A DNA stretch of 64,000 nt from Streptomyces sp. Tu 3180 (GTDB lineage: Bacteria; Actinomycetota; Actinomycetes; Streptomycetales; Streptomycetaceae). Both the position numbers and the translations under genes were made by a program. This document shows, piece after piece, positions 7,286-15,442 of this stretch (its first letter is position 1; each line of letters starts with the position of its first letter). The notes below the pieces were generated by a model. It worked only from the letters and a program-made list of their open reading frames with translations. It was not told where the DNA came from and did not search any database. The DNA lies in assembly GCF_009852415.1 (NCBI RefSeq), contig NZ_WOXS01000002.1:5496001-5560000 (forward strand). The letters are read 5' to 3'.

Positions 7286-9654
7286 CACTGACAGGCCTCA
7301 CAGGACTCGGGGTTCTCGAGGGAGCAGGCGACGGCCTCTTCGGGGGCCGGCTGCGGGACGGGGACGGCGGTCTGCGCCCGTGCGGCGCGCGCGATCCGGG
7401 TCGCCGGACGCGAACGCAGGTAGTACGTCGTCTTCAGGCCCTGCTTCCAGGCGTACGCGTACATCGAGGAGAGCTTGCCGATGGTCGGCGTCTCCAGGAA
7501 CAGGTTGAGCGACTGCGCCTGGTCGAGGAACGGGGTGCGGGCGGCGGCCATGTCGATCAGCGCGCGCTGCGGGATCTCCCACGCCGTGCGGTACAGCCGG
7601 CGCACCTCCTCGGGGATCCACGCGAAGTCCTGCACCGAGCCGCCCGCCTCACGCAGCGCCTCGCGGGTGCGCGCGTCCCACACGCCGAGGCGCTTGAGGT
7701 CGTCGACGAGGTAGGAGTTGACCTGGAGGAACTCCCCGGACAGCGTCTCGCGCTTGAACAGGTTGGACACCTGCGGCTCGATGCACTCGTACACGCCCGC
7801 GATCGAGGCGATGGTGGCGGTGGGCGCGATGGCGAGGAGCAGCGAGTTGCGCATCCCGACGGCCGCGATCCGCTCGCGCAGCGCCGCCCAGCGCTCCGGC
7901 CAGGTCAGGTCCGCGGCGTAGTGGTCCGGGTGCAGAACGCCCCGGGCGGTGCGGGTCTTCTCCCAGGCGGGCAGGGGACCGTTGCGCTCGGCGAGGTCCG
8001 CGGAGGTCTCGTACGCGGCCAGCATGATCCGCTCGGCGATCCGGGTGGACAGCCGCCGGGCCTCGGGCGAGTCGAAGGGCAGGCGCAGCTTGAAGAAGAC
8101 GTCCTGCAGCCCCATGACGCCCAGACCCACGGGGCGCCAGCGGCCGTTGGAGCGGCCCGCCTGCTCGGTCGGGTAGAAGTTGATGTCCACGACCCGGTCG
8201 AGGAACGTGACGGCCGTGCGCACGGTCGCGTCCAGCCGCGCCCAGTCGAGGTCGCCGGCGGCCGTGTCGACGAACGCGCCGAGGTTGACCGACCCCAGGT
8301 TGCAGACCGCCGTCTCCCCGTCGTCGGTGACCTCCAGGATCTCCGTGCAGAGGTTGGAGGAGTGGACGACGTGGCCCGGCTCGGCGGTCTGGTTGGCGGT
8401 GCGGTTGGCGGCGTCCTTGAAGGTCATCCAGCCGTTGCCGGTCTGCGCGAGGGTGCGCATCATCCGGCCGTACAGCTCGCGCGCGGGGAGGGTCTTCCTG
8501 GCCAGCCCCTTCTCCTCGGCGGCCCGGTAGGCGGCGTCGAACTCCTCGCCCCACAGGTCGACCAGCTCCGGCACGTCCACCGGGGAGAACAGCGACCACC
8601 GGCCGTCGGCGTCCACCCGGCGCATGAACTCGTCCGGCACCCAGTGCGCGAGGTTCAGGTTGTGCGTGCGGCGGGCGTCCTCACCGGTGTTGTCGCGCAG
8701 CTCCAGGAACTCCTCGATGTCGGAGTGCCAGGTCTCCAGGTAGACCGCCGCCGCGCCCTTGCGCCGTCCGCCCTGGTTCACGGCGGCGACCGAGGCGTCC
8801 AGCGTCTTCAGGAACGGGACGATGCCGTTGGAGTGCCCGTTGGTGCCGCGGATCAGCGAACCGCGGGCCCGGACGCGGGAGTAGGACAGGCCGATGCCGC
8901 CGGCGTGCTTCGAGAGGCGGGCCACCTGGTGGTAGCGGTCGTAGATCGAGTCCAGCTCGTCCTTGGGGGAGTCCAGCAGGTAGCAGGACGACATCTGCGG
9001 GTGCCGCGTGCCGGAGTTGAACAGCGTGGGGGAGGAGGGCAGGTAGTCCAGGCGGCTCATCAGCCCGTAGAGCGCGGCGACCTCGTCCACCGACCGCACG
9101 CTGTCGTCCTCGGCGAGACCGGCGGCGACCCGCAGCAGGAAGTGCTGGGGCGTCTCGACGACCTTGCGGGTGATCGGGTGCCGCAGCAGGTAGCGGCTGT
9201 GGAGGGTGCGCAGGCCGAAGTAGCCGAAGCGGTCGTCGGCCCGGGTGTCGATCAGCGCGTCGAGCCGGTCCGCGTGCAGCCGGACGAACGCGGCGGTGCG
9301 GTCGGCGATCAGGCCCTCGCGGTGCCCGGTCGCGACGGACCCGGTGAACGACGTGACGCCCTGCGAGGCGGCCTCGGCGCGGATGCCGACGGTCAGCAGC
9401 CGGGCGGCCAGCCGGGAGTAGGCGGGGTCCTCGGAGATGAGCCCGGCCGCGGCCTCGGTGGCCAGTTCCCGCAGCTCCGTCTCGTCGGCGCGGGCGGACC
9501 GGCCGCGCAGCGCGGCGGCGGCGACCCGGCCGGGGTCCGCGTCGGGCAGGTCGGCGGTCAGCTCGGTCAGGGTCCGCAGCAGCGCGGCACCGGGGCCGTC
9601 GCTCTGCTCTGTCACGTCGACCGCTGAAGCCGGATCGGCTGGCGCGATGGTCAC
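7285..9654 (-). CDS. nrdA: ribonucleotide reductase class Ia, large (alpha) subunit
   Basis: 789 residues from GTG 9654, placed just after a GGGAGAG ribosome site; upstream in-frame codons run into the riboswitch and are not coding. Catalyses reduction of ribonucleoside diphosphates for DNA synthesis with NrdB. The barrel core is seen: HPQMSSCYLLDS (active-site Cys), GGIGLSYSRVRARG, NLCTEILEV (Cys and Glu of the active site), and PTATIASIAG near the finger loop. The C-terminus ends in CSLENPESCEACQ, the cysteine pair that is re-reduced by thioredoxin. Streptomyces also make a B12-dependent class II enzyme; the upstream riboswitch switches this class Ia set off when adenosylcobalamin is available. 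Confidence 0.95.
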   Translation of the reverse strand: MTIAPADPASAVDVTEQSDGPGAALLRTLTELTADLPDADPGRVAAAALRGRSARADETELRELATEAAAGLISEDPAYSRLAARLLTVGIRAEAASQGVTSFTGSVATGHREGLIADRTAAFVRLHADRLDALIDTRADDRFGYFGLRTLHSRYLLRHPITRKVVETPQHFLLRVAAGLAEDDSVRSVDEVAALYGLMSRLDYLPSSPTLFNSGTRHPQMSSCYLLDSPKDELDSIYDRYHQVARLSKHAGGIGLSYSRVRARGSLIRGTNGHSNGIVPFLKTLDASVAAVNQGGRRKGAAAVYLETWHSDIEEFLELRDNTGEDARRTHNLNLAHWVPDEFMRRVDADGRWSLFSPVDVPELVDLWGEEFDAAYRAAEEKGLARKTLPARELYGRMMRTLAQTGNGWMTFKDAANRTANQTAEPGHVVHSSNLCTEILEVTDDGETAVCNLGSVNLGAFVDTAAGDLDWARLDATVRTAVTFLDRVVDINFYPTEQAGRSNGRWRPVGLGVMGLQDVFFKLRLPFDSPEARRLSTRIAERIMLAAYETSADLAERNGPLPAWEKTRTARGVLHPDHYAADLTWPERWAALRERIAAVGMRNSLLLAIAPTATIASIAGVYECIEPQVSNLFKRETLSGEFLQVNSYLVDDLKRLGVWDARTREALREAGGSVQDFAWIPEEVRRLYRTAWEIPQRALIDMAAARTPFLDQAQSLNLFLETPTIGKLSSMYAYAWKQGLKTTYYLRSRPATRIARAARAQTAVPVPQPAPEEAVACSLENPESCEACQ

Positions 9655-9784
9655 GTGGGGCTCTCCCTCGCTCGGCACGGGGGCCTCGCCGAGGGCGGGG
9701 GGCAGCACACGAACGCACGCGGCGTCGCGTCCACCGGCCCATTCCACGAGGCCCGGACGTCAGGGCACCCGGACCGGACGGCCG

Positions 9785-9945
9785 GGCGCACTGTCGGCAG
9801 GTCCTCGGACTGAAGCCCGTGCGCGCCCGCGCCATGACGCGAACACGCACAAGTACACCGTTGCGGGACAGTTCCGGATTCGCACCGGATTCCCCTGCGG
9901 CGACAGCGAGCACGAGCATACATCTTGTGCCGGGTGCTGTCGGCA
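9785..9945 (-). promoter_or_regulatory. cobalamin (AdoCbl) riboswitch ahead of nrdA
   Basis: Read on the minus strand, bases 9900-9861 contain the conserved B12-box core: GGGGAATCCGGTGCGAATCC, then GGAACTGTCCCGCAACGG. After a variable arm, 9811-9790 gives AGTCCGAGGACCTGCCGACA, the conserved 3' signature of cobalamin riboswitches. It lies about 130 bases upstream of the nrdA start. In S. coelicolor a riboswitch at this place is known to switch off nrdABS when adenosylcobalamin is present. The 5' edge is approximate; the expression platform probably includes the GC-rich hairpin material between 9785 and the nrdA ribosome site. Confidence 0.9.
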
Positions 9946-9993
9946 GGCCCATATGTTGTGTCTCGATGGTGTCAGAGTGTCAACTCATAGGTG
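9946..9993 (-). promoter_or_regulatory. tandem NrdR boxes at the nrdA promoter
   Basis: Two imperfect 16-base sites lie exactly 32 bases apart on the minus strand: CACCTATGAGTTGACA (9993-9978) and ACACAACATATGGGCC (9961-9946). Both retain the C-A-T...T-G core of the NrdR box, and the three-turn spacing is characteristic of tandem NrdR sites. The TTGACA inside the upstream box could double as a -35 element. NrdR is the ATP-cone repressor of ribonucleotide reductase genes. The upstream box overlaps the end of the neighbouring acetyltransferase reading frame. Assignment is by motif reading only. Confidence 0.55.
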
Positions 9994-10479
9994 AAGAGCG
10001 TGATGTCGTCCAGGTGCGGGAGGGACTTCCGGTCGCGCCCGGGCGTGCGGACGGAACCCAGCCGCTCGTGGACGCGGGGGGCGGAGTGCACGGTGCGCCG
10101 GGCCGGCAGCACGACCCGGACGCAGCCCTCGACGGCCCGTGCCCGGCCGACGCAGGCGCGGACGAGGGCCTCCCCGACACCGCGGCCCCGGGCCGCATGG
10201 GCGACCGCGAGCATCCGGATCCCGGCCTCGCCGGGCCCGGCCATGCAGGCCATCGGTCCGCTGCCCGGTACGAACGTCACCCCGCCCGGCACGCCGCCGT
10301 GCTCCACGGCGGCCGGCACCTCGGTGACCGCCGCCCGCGTCGCCGCGTGCCCCCGGCTCACCGGGACACGCGTCGCGCCCCCCGAGGCCGAGCAGCCCGT
10401 CCCGGAGGTGGGCCTGCGCGGTGGTCTCACCGAGTTCCCCGTGCTCGCCGGGCTCCGCCGGCCGGACGGCGACGCCCAT
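9972..10479 (-). pseudogene. GNAT acetyltransferase, frameshifted
   Basis: From ATG 10479 the frame gives a typical GNAT start (VAVRPAEPGEHGELGETTAQAHLRDGLLG); the rest of the domain is in the neighbouring frame: GGVTFVPGSGPMACMAG, then the acetyl-CoA loop MLAVAHAARGRGVGEALV, ending PHLDDITLFTYELTL at 9972. Joining them needs one base removed, most simply from the run of five C (plus strand) at 10350-10354. The restored product would be 168 residues, a normal GNAT length. Either this is a genuine recent frameshift, since residues after the break are well kept, or a base-calling error. The 3' end holds an NrdR box of the next operon. Confidence 0.7.
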
Positions 10480-10509
10480 GGGGGGAGAGTGTGCTTGACG
10501 GATACGACG

Positions 10510-10539
10510 ACGGGCCGCCGGATTTCTCCGGCGGCCCGT
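10510..10539 (-). terminator. terminator after the symporter operon
   Basis: A 13-base perfect stem (ACGGGCCGCCGGA / TCCGGCGGCCCGT) with a 4-base TTTC loop sits 18 bases beyond the symporter stop, between it and the start of the frameshifted acetyltransferase. No T run follows, as is common in Streptomyces. Confidence 0.7.
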
Positions 10540-10556
10540 GGTTCACGGCTGCGGCG

Positions 10557-12185
10557 TCAGTGCGCGCTGCCCGCCGTGGCCGGCGGGAGCTCCACCTGGA
10601 CGCCCGGGTCGCCCGCGTCCGCCGTGTAGTCCTCCGGCTTGGTCTGGTCGACGCCCTCGGGGGCCTTGGCGGCCCTCAGGACGAAGGTCAGGACGACCGT
10701 GACCAGGACGTTGATGACGAAGGCGGTGAGGCCGATGTAGCCGATCTCGCCGATGCCGGGGATCTCCTTCGAGGAGCCGCCGAAGTGCTTCTGCGTCGGG
10801 GAGGCGACGCCGTACGCGGCGACCGTGCCGTAGAGCATGCCGACCGCCCAGCCCGCGAGCAGCGCCCAGCGGTGGAACCAGCGGGTGAACAGGCCGCCGA
10901 CCAGGGCCGGGAAGGTCTGCAGGATCCAGATGCCGCCCAGCAGCTGGAAGTTGATGGCGACGGTCTTGTCCATGGTCAGGACGAAGGCGAGCGCGCCCAC
11001 CTTCACCAGCAGGGAGACGATCTTGGAGACCTTGGTCTCCTGGGCCGGTGTGGCGTCCGGCCTGATGAAGTCCTTGTAGATGTTGCGGGTGAACAGGTTC
11101 GCCGCCGCGATGGACATGATGGCCGCGGGGACGAGGGCGCCGATGCCGATCGCCGCGAAGGCGACGCCCGCGAACCAGTCGGGGAACATGTCCTCGAACA
11201 GCTGCGGGATCGCCAGCTGGCCGTTCTGCACCTTCACGCCCGCCGCGATCGCCATGAAGCCCAGCAGCGCCAGCAGACCCAGCATCAGGGAGTACAGCGG
11301 CAGGATCGTGGTGTTGCGGCGGATCACCTCGCGGCTGCGCGAGGACAGCGTCGCCGTGATGGAGTGCGGGTACATGAACAGCGCGAGCGCCGAGCCCAGC
11401 GCCAGCGTCGCGTACGTCCACTGGCCCGCGTCGCCCGGCACCAGCGCACCGCGCGGCGCGCCCGTGGCCGGGTTGGTCTGGCCGAACGCCTCGTTCGCCG
11501 AGGCGAAGATCTCGTCGAAGCCGCCCAGCTTGATCGGGATGTAGATGATCGCCACCGCGATGACGAGGTAGATCAGCGTGTCCTTCACGAACGCGATGAG
11601 CGCGGGCGCCCGCAGACCCGAGGAGTAGGTGTACGCCGCCAGCACGCCGAAGGCGATCAGCAGCGGCAGGTCCTTGACGAACCAGTTGGTGTCCTCGCCG
11701 CCGCCGACGCCCATCACGTCCAGCACGGCCTGGATGCCGACCAGCTGGAGCGCGATGTACGGCATCGTCGCCAGGATGCCGGTGACCGCGACGGCCAGCG
11801 ACAGCCCCTTCGAACCGAACCGGCCGCGCACGAAGTCGGACGTGGTCACGTAGCCGTGCTTGTGCGACACCGACCACAGGCGGGGCAGGAAGGTGAAGAT
11901 CAGCGGATACACGAGGATCGTGTACGGCACCGCGAAGAAGCCGGCCGCGCCCGCCGCGTAGATCGCCGCCGGGACGGCCACGAAGGTGTACGCGGTGTAC
12001 AGGTCGCCGCCGAGCAGGAACCAGGTCACCCAGGTGCCGAAGGACCGGCCGCCCAGGCCCCACTCGTCGAGGCTGTGCTCGTTCGCCGCCTTGCGCCAGC
12101 GCGCGGCCAGGAAGCCCATGACCGTGACGAGCACGAAGAAGAAGACGAAGACGGCGAGCGCCACGCCGTTCACGCCGTCGTTCAC
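10557..12185 (-). CDS. sodium:solute symporter (SSS family), MctP-like
   Basis: 542 residues with about 13 membrane spans. Sodium-coupled uptake carrier; with a DUF3311 partner it most resembles the monocarboxylate/acetate-type group, but the substrate cannot be read from sequence. Visible features: N-terminal span GVALAVFVFFFVLVTVMGFL, the family segments GGRSFGTWVTWFLLGGDLYTA and GIGALVPAAIMSIAAANLFTRN (sodium-site helix), and a charged cytoplasmic tail (EGVDQTKPEDY...). It starts at GTG 12185 within the last codons of the upstream DUF3311 gene (GTGA overlap), so the two are coupled. A strong hairpin follows the stop. Confidence 0.88.
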   Translation of the reverse strand: MNDGVNGVALAVFVFFFVLVTVMGFLAARWRKAANEHSLDEWGLGGRSFGTWVTWFLLGGDLYTAYTFVAVPAAIYAAGAAGFFAVPYTILVYPLIFTFLPRLWSVSHKHGYVTTSDFVRGRFGSKGLSLAVAVTGILATMPYIALQLVGIQAVLDVMGVGGGEDTNWFVKDLPLLIAFGVLAAYTYSSGLRAPALIAFVKDTLIYLVIAVAIIYIPIKLGGFDEIFASANEAFGQTNPATGAPRGALVPGDAGQWTYATLALGSALALFMYPHSITATLSSRSREVIRRNTTILPLYSLMLGLLALLGFMAIAAGVKVQNGQLAIPQLFEDMFPDWFAGVAFAAIGIGALVPAAIMSIAAANLFTRNIYKDFIRPDATPAQETKVSKIVSLLVKVGALAFVLTMDKTVAINFQLLGGIWILQTFPALVGGLFTRWFHRWALLAGWAVGMLYGTVAAYGVASPTQKHFGGSSKEIPGIGEIGYIGLTAFVINVLVTVVLTFVLRAAKAPEGVDQTKPEDYTADAGDPGVQVELPPATAGSAH

Positions 12186-12448
12186 TGCGCCGCACCTCCC
12201 TTCGGGGCCCTGCGGGCGCGCTGGTCACGCTGCCAGAGCTTGTACGCGACCATGGTCAGCAGGGTGGAGATCAGCACCCACGCCATCTGGTACCAGTAGA
12301 AGAACGGGATGCCGATGACGACGGGGTCGGTCTTCGCGTACGACCCGACCCACAGCATGGCCACGAAGGGTGCGACGAGACAGAGGGCGATGACGACGCG
12401 CACGGGCGTCACCACCGGCCCCCTGCCGGTTCCTGGGGCTTGTGACAT
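12182..12448 (-). CDS. DUF3311 small membrane protein, symporter partner
   Basis: 88 residues from ATG 12448, which has GGAG seven bases upstream; in-frame codons to 12469 are possible but less well placed. Two hydrophobic spans (VVIALCLVAPFVAMLWVGSY and FFYWYQMAWVLISTLLTMVAY) are followed by a basic tail. DUF3311 proteins are regularly encoded directly ahead of SSS symporters and are thought to be a small accessory subunit. The stop overlaps the symporter start by four bases. First gene of a two-gene operon. Confidence 0.85.
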   Translation of the reverse strand: MSQAPGTGRGPVVTPVRVVIALCLVAPFVAMLWVGSYAKTDPVVIGIPFFYWYQMAWVLISTLLTMVAYKLWQRDQRARRAPKGGAAQ

Positions 12449-12621
12449 CAGACGGCTCCGTCCCCTCACTGATCACCGGCGGTAGTGCGCAGGAAATCTA
12501 GGTCAGGGGGTGGCTCGTCCGTAACCCCTCGTCCGTATACCGGTACCTCGAATTCCACTCAACCGAGAGGCACCGGCAGCGAAATCCCCGTCAACCGTCC
12601 GTTTCGCCGGGGCTCCCGGGC

Positions 12622-13386
12622 TCAGTCCTGCGGACGCTTCAGCCGCGCGACGAACTTGTACCGGTCGCCCCGGTACACCGACCGCACCCACTCCACCGGC
12701 TGTCCGTCCCGGTCCAGCGAGTGCCGGGAGAGCATCAGCATCGGCAGGCCGACGTCCGTGCCGAGCAGGCCGGCCTCGCGCGGGGTGGCCAGCGAGGTCT
12801 CGATGGTCTCCTCGGCCTCCGCCAGATGGACGTCGTACACCTCCGCGAGGGCGGTGTAGAGGGACGTGTACTTGACCAGGCTGCGGCGCAGTGCCGGGAA
12901 GCGCTTCGCGCTCAGGTGGGTGGTCTCGATGGCCATCGGCTCGCCGTTGGCCATGCGCAGCCGCTCGATGCGCAGCACCCGTCCGCCGGGCGTGATGTCG
13001 AGCAGTCCGGCGAGCCGGTCGTCGGCGGTGATGTAGCCGATGTCCAGCAGTTGCGAGGTGGGCTCCAGACCCTGGGCGCGCATGTCCTCGGTGTACGAGG
13101 TGAGCTGCAGCGCCTGCGAGACCTTGGGCTTGGCGACGAAGGTGCCCTTGCCCTGGATGCGCTCCAGGCGTCCCTCGACCACCAGCTCCTGGAGGGCCTG
13201 GCGGACGGTGGTGCGCGAGGTGTCGAACTCCGCCGCCAGCGTGCGCTCGGGCGGGACCGGGGTGCCGGGGGACGCCGTCTCGGTCATGTCGAGCAGGTGC
13301 TTCTTCAGCCGGTAGTACTTGGGCACGCGCGCCGTACGGACCGCAGTCCCGCCCTCGTTCTCCGCACTGCTGACGTCGGTGCTCAT
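12622..13386 (-). CDS. dasR: GntR-family global regulator DasR
   Basis: 254 residues from ATG 13386 (MSTDVSSAENE), the length and start I recall for S. coelicolor DasR, with near-complete identity. N-terminal winged helix-turn-helix at about 20-90 (PPERTLAAEFDTSRTTVRQALQ), then a UTRA/HutC effector domain (about 105-245) that binds glucosamine-6-phosphate and GlcNAc-6-phosphate. DasR represses chitin and GlcNAc uptake genes and antibiotic activator genes by binding 16-base dre sites; sugar phosphates release it. In the usual order dasABC and a glycosidase gene lie between dasR and nagB; here nagB follows after only 172 bases. A dre-like site lies in that gap. Confidence 0.96.
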   Translation of the reverse strand: MSTDVSSAENEGGTAVRTARVPKYYRLKKHLLDMTETASPGTPVPPERTLAAEFDTSRTTVRQALQELVVEGRLERIQGKGTFVAKPKVSQALQLTSYTEDMRAQGLEPTSQLLDIGYITADDRLAGLLDITPGGRVLRIERLRMANGEPMAIETTHLSAKRFPALRRSLVKYTSLYTALAEVYDVHLAEAEETIETSLATPREAGLLGTDVGLPMLMLSRHSLDRDGQPVEWVRSVYRGDRYKFVARLKRPQD

Positions 13387-13517
13387 GCTCTGCCTTCCCG
13401 GCTCCGAGTCCCGAAGCGGCCGACATCCCGTCGGCCACGGCTCACATCGTGGCACGGCCCGGGACGGGGTGTGCCCCGCACCCTCCGTGATCCCTTCTGT
13501 ATACCCCCGGTATCAGG

Positions 13518-13533
13518 GCTGGTCTAGTCCACG
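13518..13533. promoter_or_regulatory. dre (DasR-responsive element), dasR-nagB gap
   Basis: GCTGGTCTAGTCCACG agrees with the dre consensus ACTGGTCTAGACCACT at 13 of 16 positions. It lies 25 bases beyond the nagB stop and about 130 bases upstream of dasR. In relatives the dasA promoter with its dre sites occupies this position; here it could act on dasR itself. Confidence 0.7.
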
Positions 13534-13558
13534 ATCGGCCCCGGCCCGTGCGACGGGC

Positions 13559-14344
13559 TCAGAGCCCCTGCCACTCCGGCTTGTTGGCGTAGGTGTGCCG
13601 GAAGTAGTCGGCGAGCTTCAGCTTGGAGGCGGCCGCCTCGTCGACGACCACCGTGGCGTGCGGGTGCAGCTGCAGCGCGGACGCCGGGCACACCGCCGCC
13701 ACCGGTCCTTCGACGGTCGCGGCGACGGCGTCCGCCTTGCCCTCCCCGGTGGCGAGCAGCACCAGGTGGCGGGCCTCCAGGATGGTCCCGATGCCCTGGG
13801 TGATGACGTGGTGCGGGACCTGGTCGATGTCGCCGTCGAAGAAGCGCGCGTTGTCCACCCGGGTCTGCTCGGTCAGCGTCTTGATCCGGGTGCGTGAGGC
13901 GAGCGAGGAGCAGGGCTCGTTGAACCCGATGTGCCCGTCCGTCCCGATCCCCAGCAGCTGGAGGTCCACACCGCCGGCCACGGCCAGTTCCCTGTCGTAC
14001 GCCTCGCACGCGCCCTGCACGTCCTCGGCCGTGCCGTCGGGCCCCATGAAGGCGTCCATGCCGATCCCGAGCGGCTCCAGCACCTCGCGCCGGAGCACCG
14101 AGCGGTAGGACTCGGGGTGGTCGGCGGGCAGCCCCACGTACTCGTCGAGCTGGGCGATGCGTGCCCGCGAGGCATCCACGGCACCGTCGCGCACCTTGGC
14201 CGCCAGTGCCTGGTAGATGGGCAGTGGCGTGGAGCCGGTGGCCACGCCGAGCAGGGCGTCGGGCTTGCGCCGCAGGAGTTGAGCCATGGCCTCGGCGATG
14301 AGTTCGCCGCCGGCCTTGGCGTCCGCAACGATGACAACTTCCAC
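13559..14344 (-). CDS. nagB: glucosamine-6-phosphate deaminase
   Basis: 261 residues. Converts glucosamine-6-phosphate to fructose-6-phosphate and ammonia, the exit of amino-sugar catabolism into glycolysis, and so controls the level of the DasR inducer. Recognised by GVATGSTPLPIY (phosphate loop, about 35-46), LDEYVGLPADHPESYR (catalytic Asp, about 67) and GIGTDGHIGFNEPCSS (about 132-147). Start at GTG 14344; the ribosome site is weak. A dre site lies 59 bases upstream in the promoter, as in other streptomycetes, so DasR repression is expected. Transcribed in the same direction as dasR. Confidence 0.95.
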   Translation of the reverse strand: MEVVIVADAKAGGELIAEAMAQLLRRKPDALLGVATGSTPLPIYQALAAKVRDGAVDASRARIAQLDEYVGLPADHPESYRSVLRREVLEPLGIGMDAFMGPDGTAEDVQGACEAYDRELAVAGGVDLQLLGIGTDGHIGFNEPCSSLASRTRIKTLTEQTRVDNARFFDGDIDQVPHHVITQGIGTILEARHLVLLATGEGKADAVAATVEGPVAAVCPASALQLHPHATVVVDEAAASKLKLADYFRHTYANKPEWQGL

Positions 14345-14402
14345 GCTGGGCCTGCCGATCTGATGAGGAGGGCTCGACTGGAACTGGACCCGGAAGGGAC
14401 CA

Positions 14403-14418
14403 TGTGGTTTAGACCAAT
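14403..14418. promoter_or_regulatory. dre site upstream of nagB
   Basis: TGTGGTTTAGACCAAT matches the dre consensus at 12 of 16 positions, including the whole TAGACCA half. It is 59 bases upstream of the nagB start and matches my memory of the S. coelicolor nagB site. Confidence 0.8.
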
Positions 14419-14526
14419 CAATCTAGCAGAGCGGGCGCCGCCCTCCCGGGCGAGCGGCGCGGGGCGGCCCTCCTCCCGCCCCCTTCAGCATCCCAGGGCC
14501 GGGCGGACCCGGCCCGTCGCGCGGTG

Positions 14527-15279
14527 CTACGTCAGTGACCCTCCGGTGGCGTCCACCCAGCTCCCCGTCACCCATCGGCCCGCGTCCGAGGCCAGGAACG
14601 CCACCACGTCCGCGACCTCCGCCGGGGTCCCCACCTTCCCGAGCGCCGATATCTCCTCGGCCCACGCCCAGCCGTCCTCCGTGCCGTGCAGGAACGGGGC
14701 CGTGTTGTCGGTGTCGATCAGCCCCGGTGCCACCGAGTTCACCCTGATGCCCCGCCGGCCCAGGATCTTGGACAGGTCCCGGGAGAGGACGTCCAGTGCC
14801 CCCTTGGTCATCGCGTACGCCACGTTTCCCGGCATCGCCGCGGTCCGGGCGAGCCCCGAGGAGACGTTGATGATCCGCCCTTCGTCCCGCAGCCGCGTCA
14901 TGCCGTGCTTGACGATGAAGAAGGGCGCCTTCACGTTCACCGCGAAGAGCGCGTCGTACTCCTCCTCCCGGATCTCCTCGATCGGCCGTGAGGTCCCGAT
15001 CCCCGCGTTGTTCACCAGCACGTCCAGGCCGTCCGCGTGCCGGTCGAACTCCTCCCACAGCGCCTCGGCGTCCCCGGGGACGCCGAGCACCACGCCGATC
15101 GCGAACGCCGAGCCGCCCGCCGCCTCGATCGCGGCGACCGTCTCCTTCGCCGCCGCCTCGTTCCGGCCGTAGTGCACCGCGACCCGTGCTCCGTCGCGCC
15201 CCAGCCGCTCGGCGATGCCCCGCCCGATGCCCCTGCTCGCTCCCGTGACGAGTGCCGTCCTGCCCGTGAGCACACCCAT
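14527..15279 (-). CDS. short-chain dehydrogenase/reductase
   Basis: 250 residues, a classical SDR of the FabG-like type. Cofactor motif TGASRGIGRGIAERLG at about 13-28; an Arg after beta-2 (VHYGRNEAA) suggests NADP(H). NNAG near residue 90, the catalytic Ser in INVSSGLA (about 139), and YAMTK (Tyr and Lys, about 154-158) complete the active site. The final WVTGSWVDATGGSLT is typical. Divergent from the TetR gene at 15443; two matching palindromes in the shared promoter make it the likely target of that repressor. Substrate unknown. Confidence 0.9.
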   Translation of the reverse strand: MGVLTGRTALVTGASRGIGRGIAERLGRDGARVAVHYGRNEAAAKETVAAIEAAGGSAFAIGVVLGVPGDAEALWEEFDRHADGLDVLVNNAGIGTSRPIEEIREEEYDALFAVNVKAPFFIVKHGMTRLRDEGRIINVSSGLARTAAMPGNVAYAMTKGALDVLSRDLSKILGRRGIRVNSVAPGLIDTDNTAPFLHGTEDGWAWAEEISALGKVGTPAEVADVVAFLASDAGRWVTGSWVDATGGSLT

Positions 15280-15301
15280 GCCGACGCCCTCCTGATTTCC
15301 G

Positions 15302-15361
15302 TAGTGGTCGCTACAGAAAAAAACCGTACGCCGGCCCGCCGACTTTTTCTAGTGCCCGCTA
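15302..15361. promoter_or_regulatory. paired palindromic operators between SDR and TetR genes
   Basis: Two 12-base palindromes, TAGTGGTCGCTA at 15302-15313 and TAGTGCCCGCTA at 15350-15361, differ only in the centre and lie 48 bases apart in the divergent intergenic region, one near each gene. The shared form TAG-T-G-N2-CGCTA is the expected shape of a TetR-family operator. Confidence 0.65.
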
Positions 15362-15442
15362 TAAAATGCACCCCACGGGGGGACGCGGGCGGACCGCGGG
15401 ACGGACGGGGCGCAGGCCCCCCGGCGGACGAGGAGGGATCGC

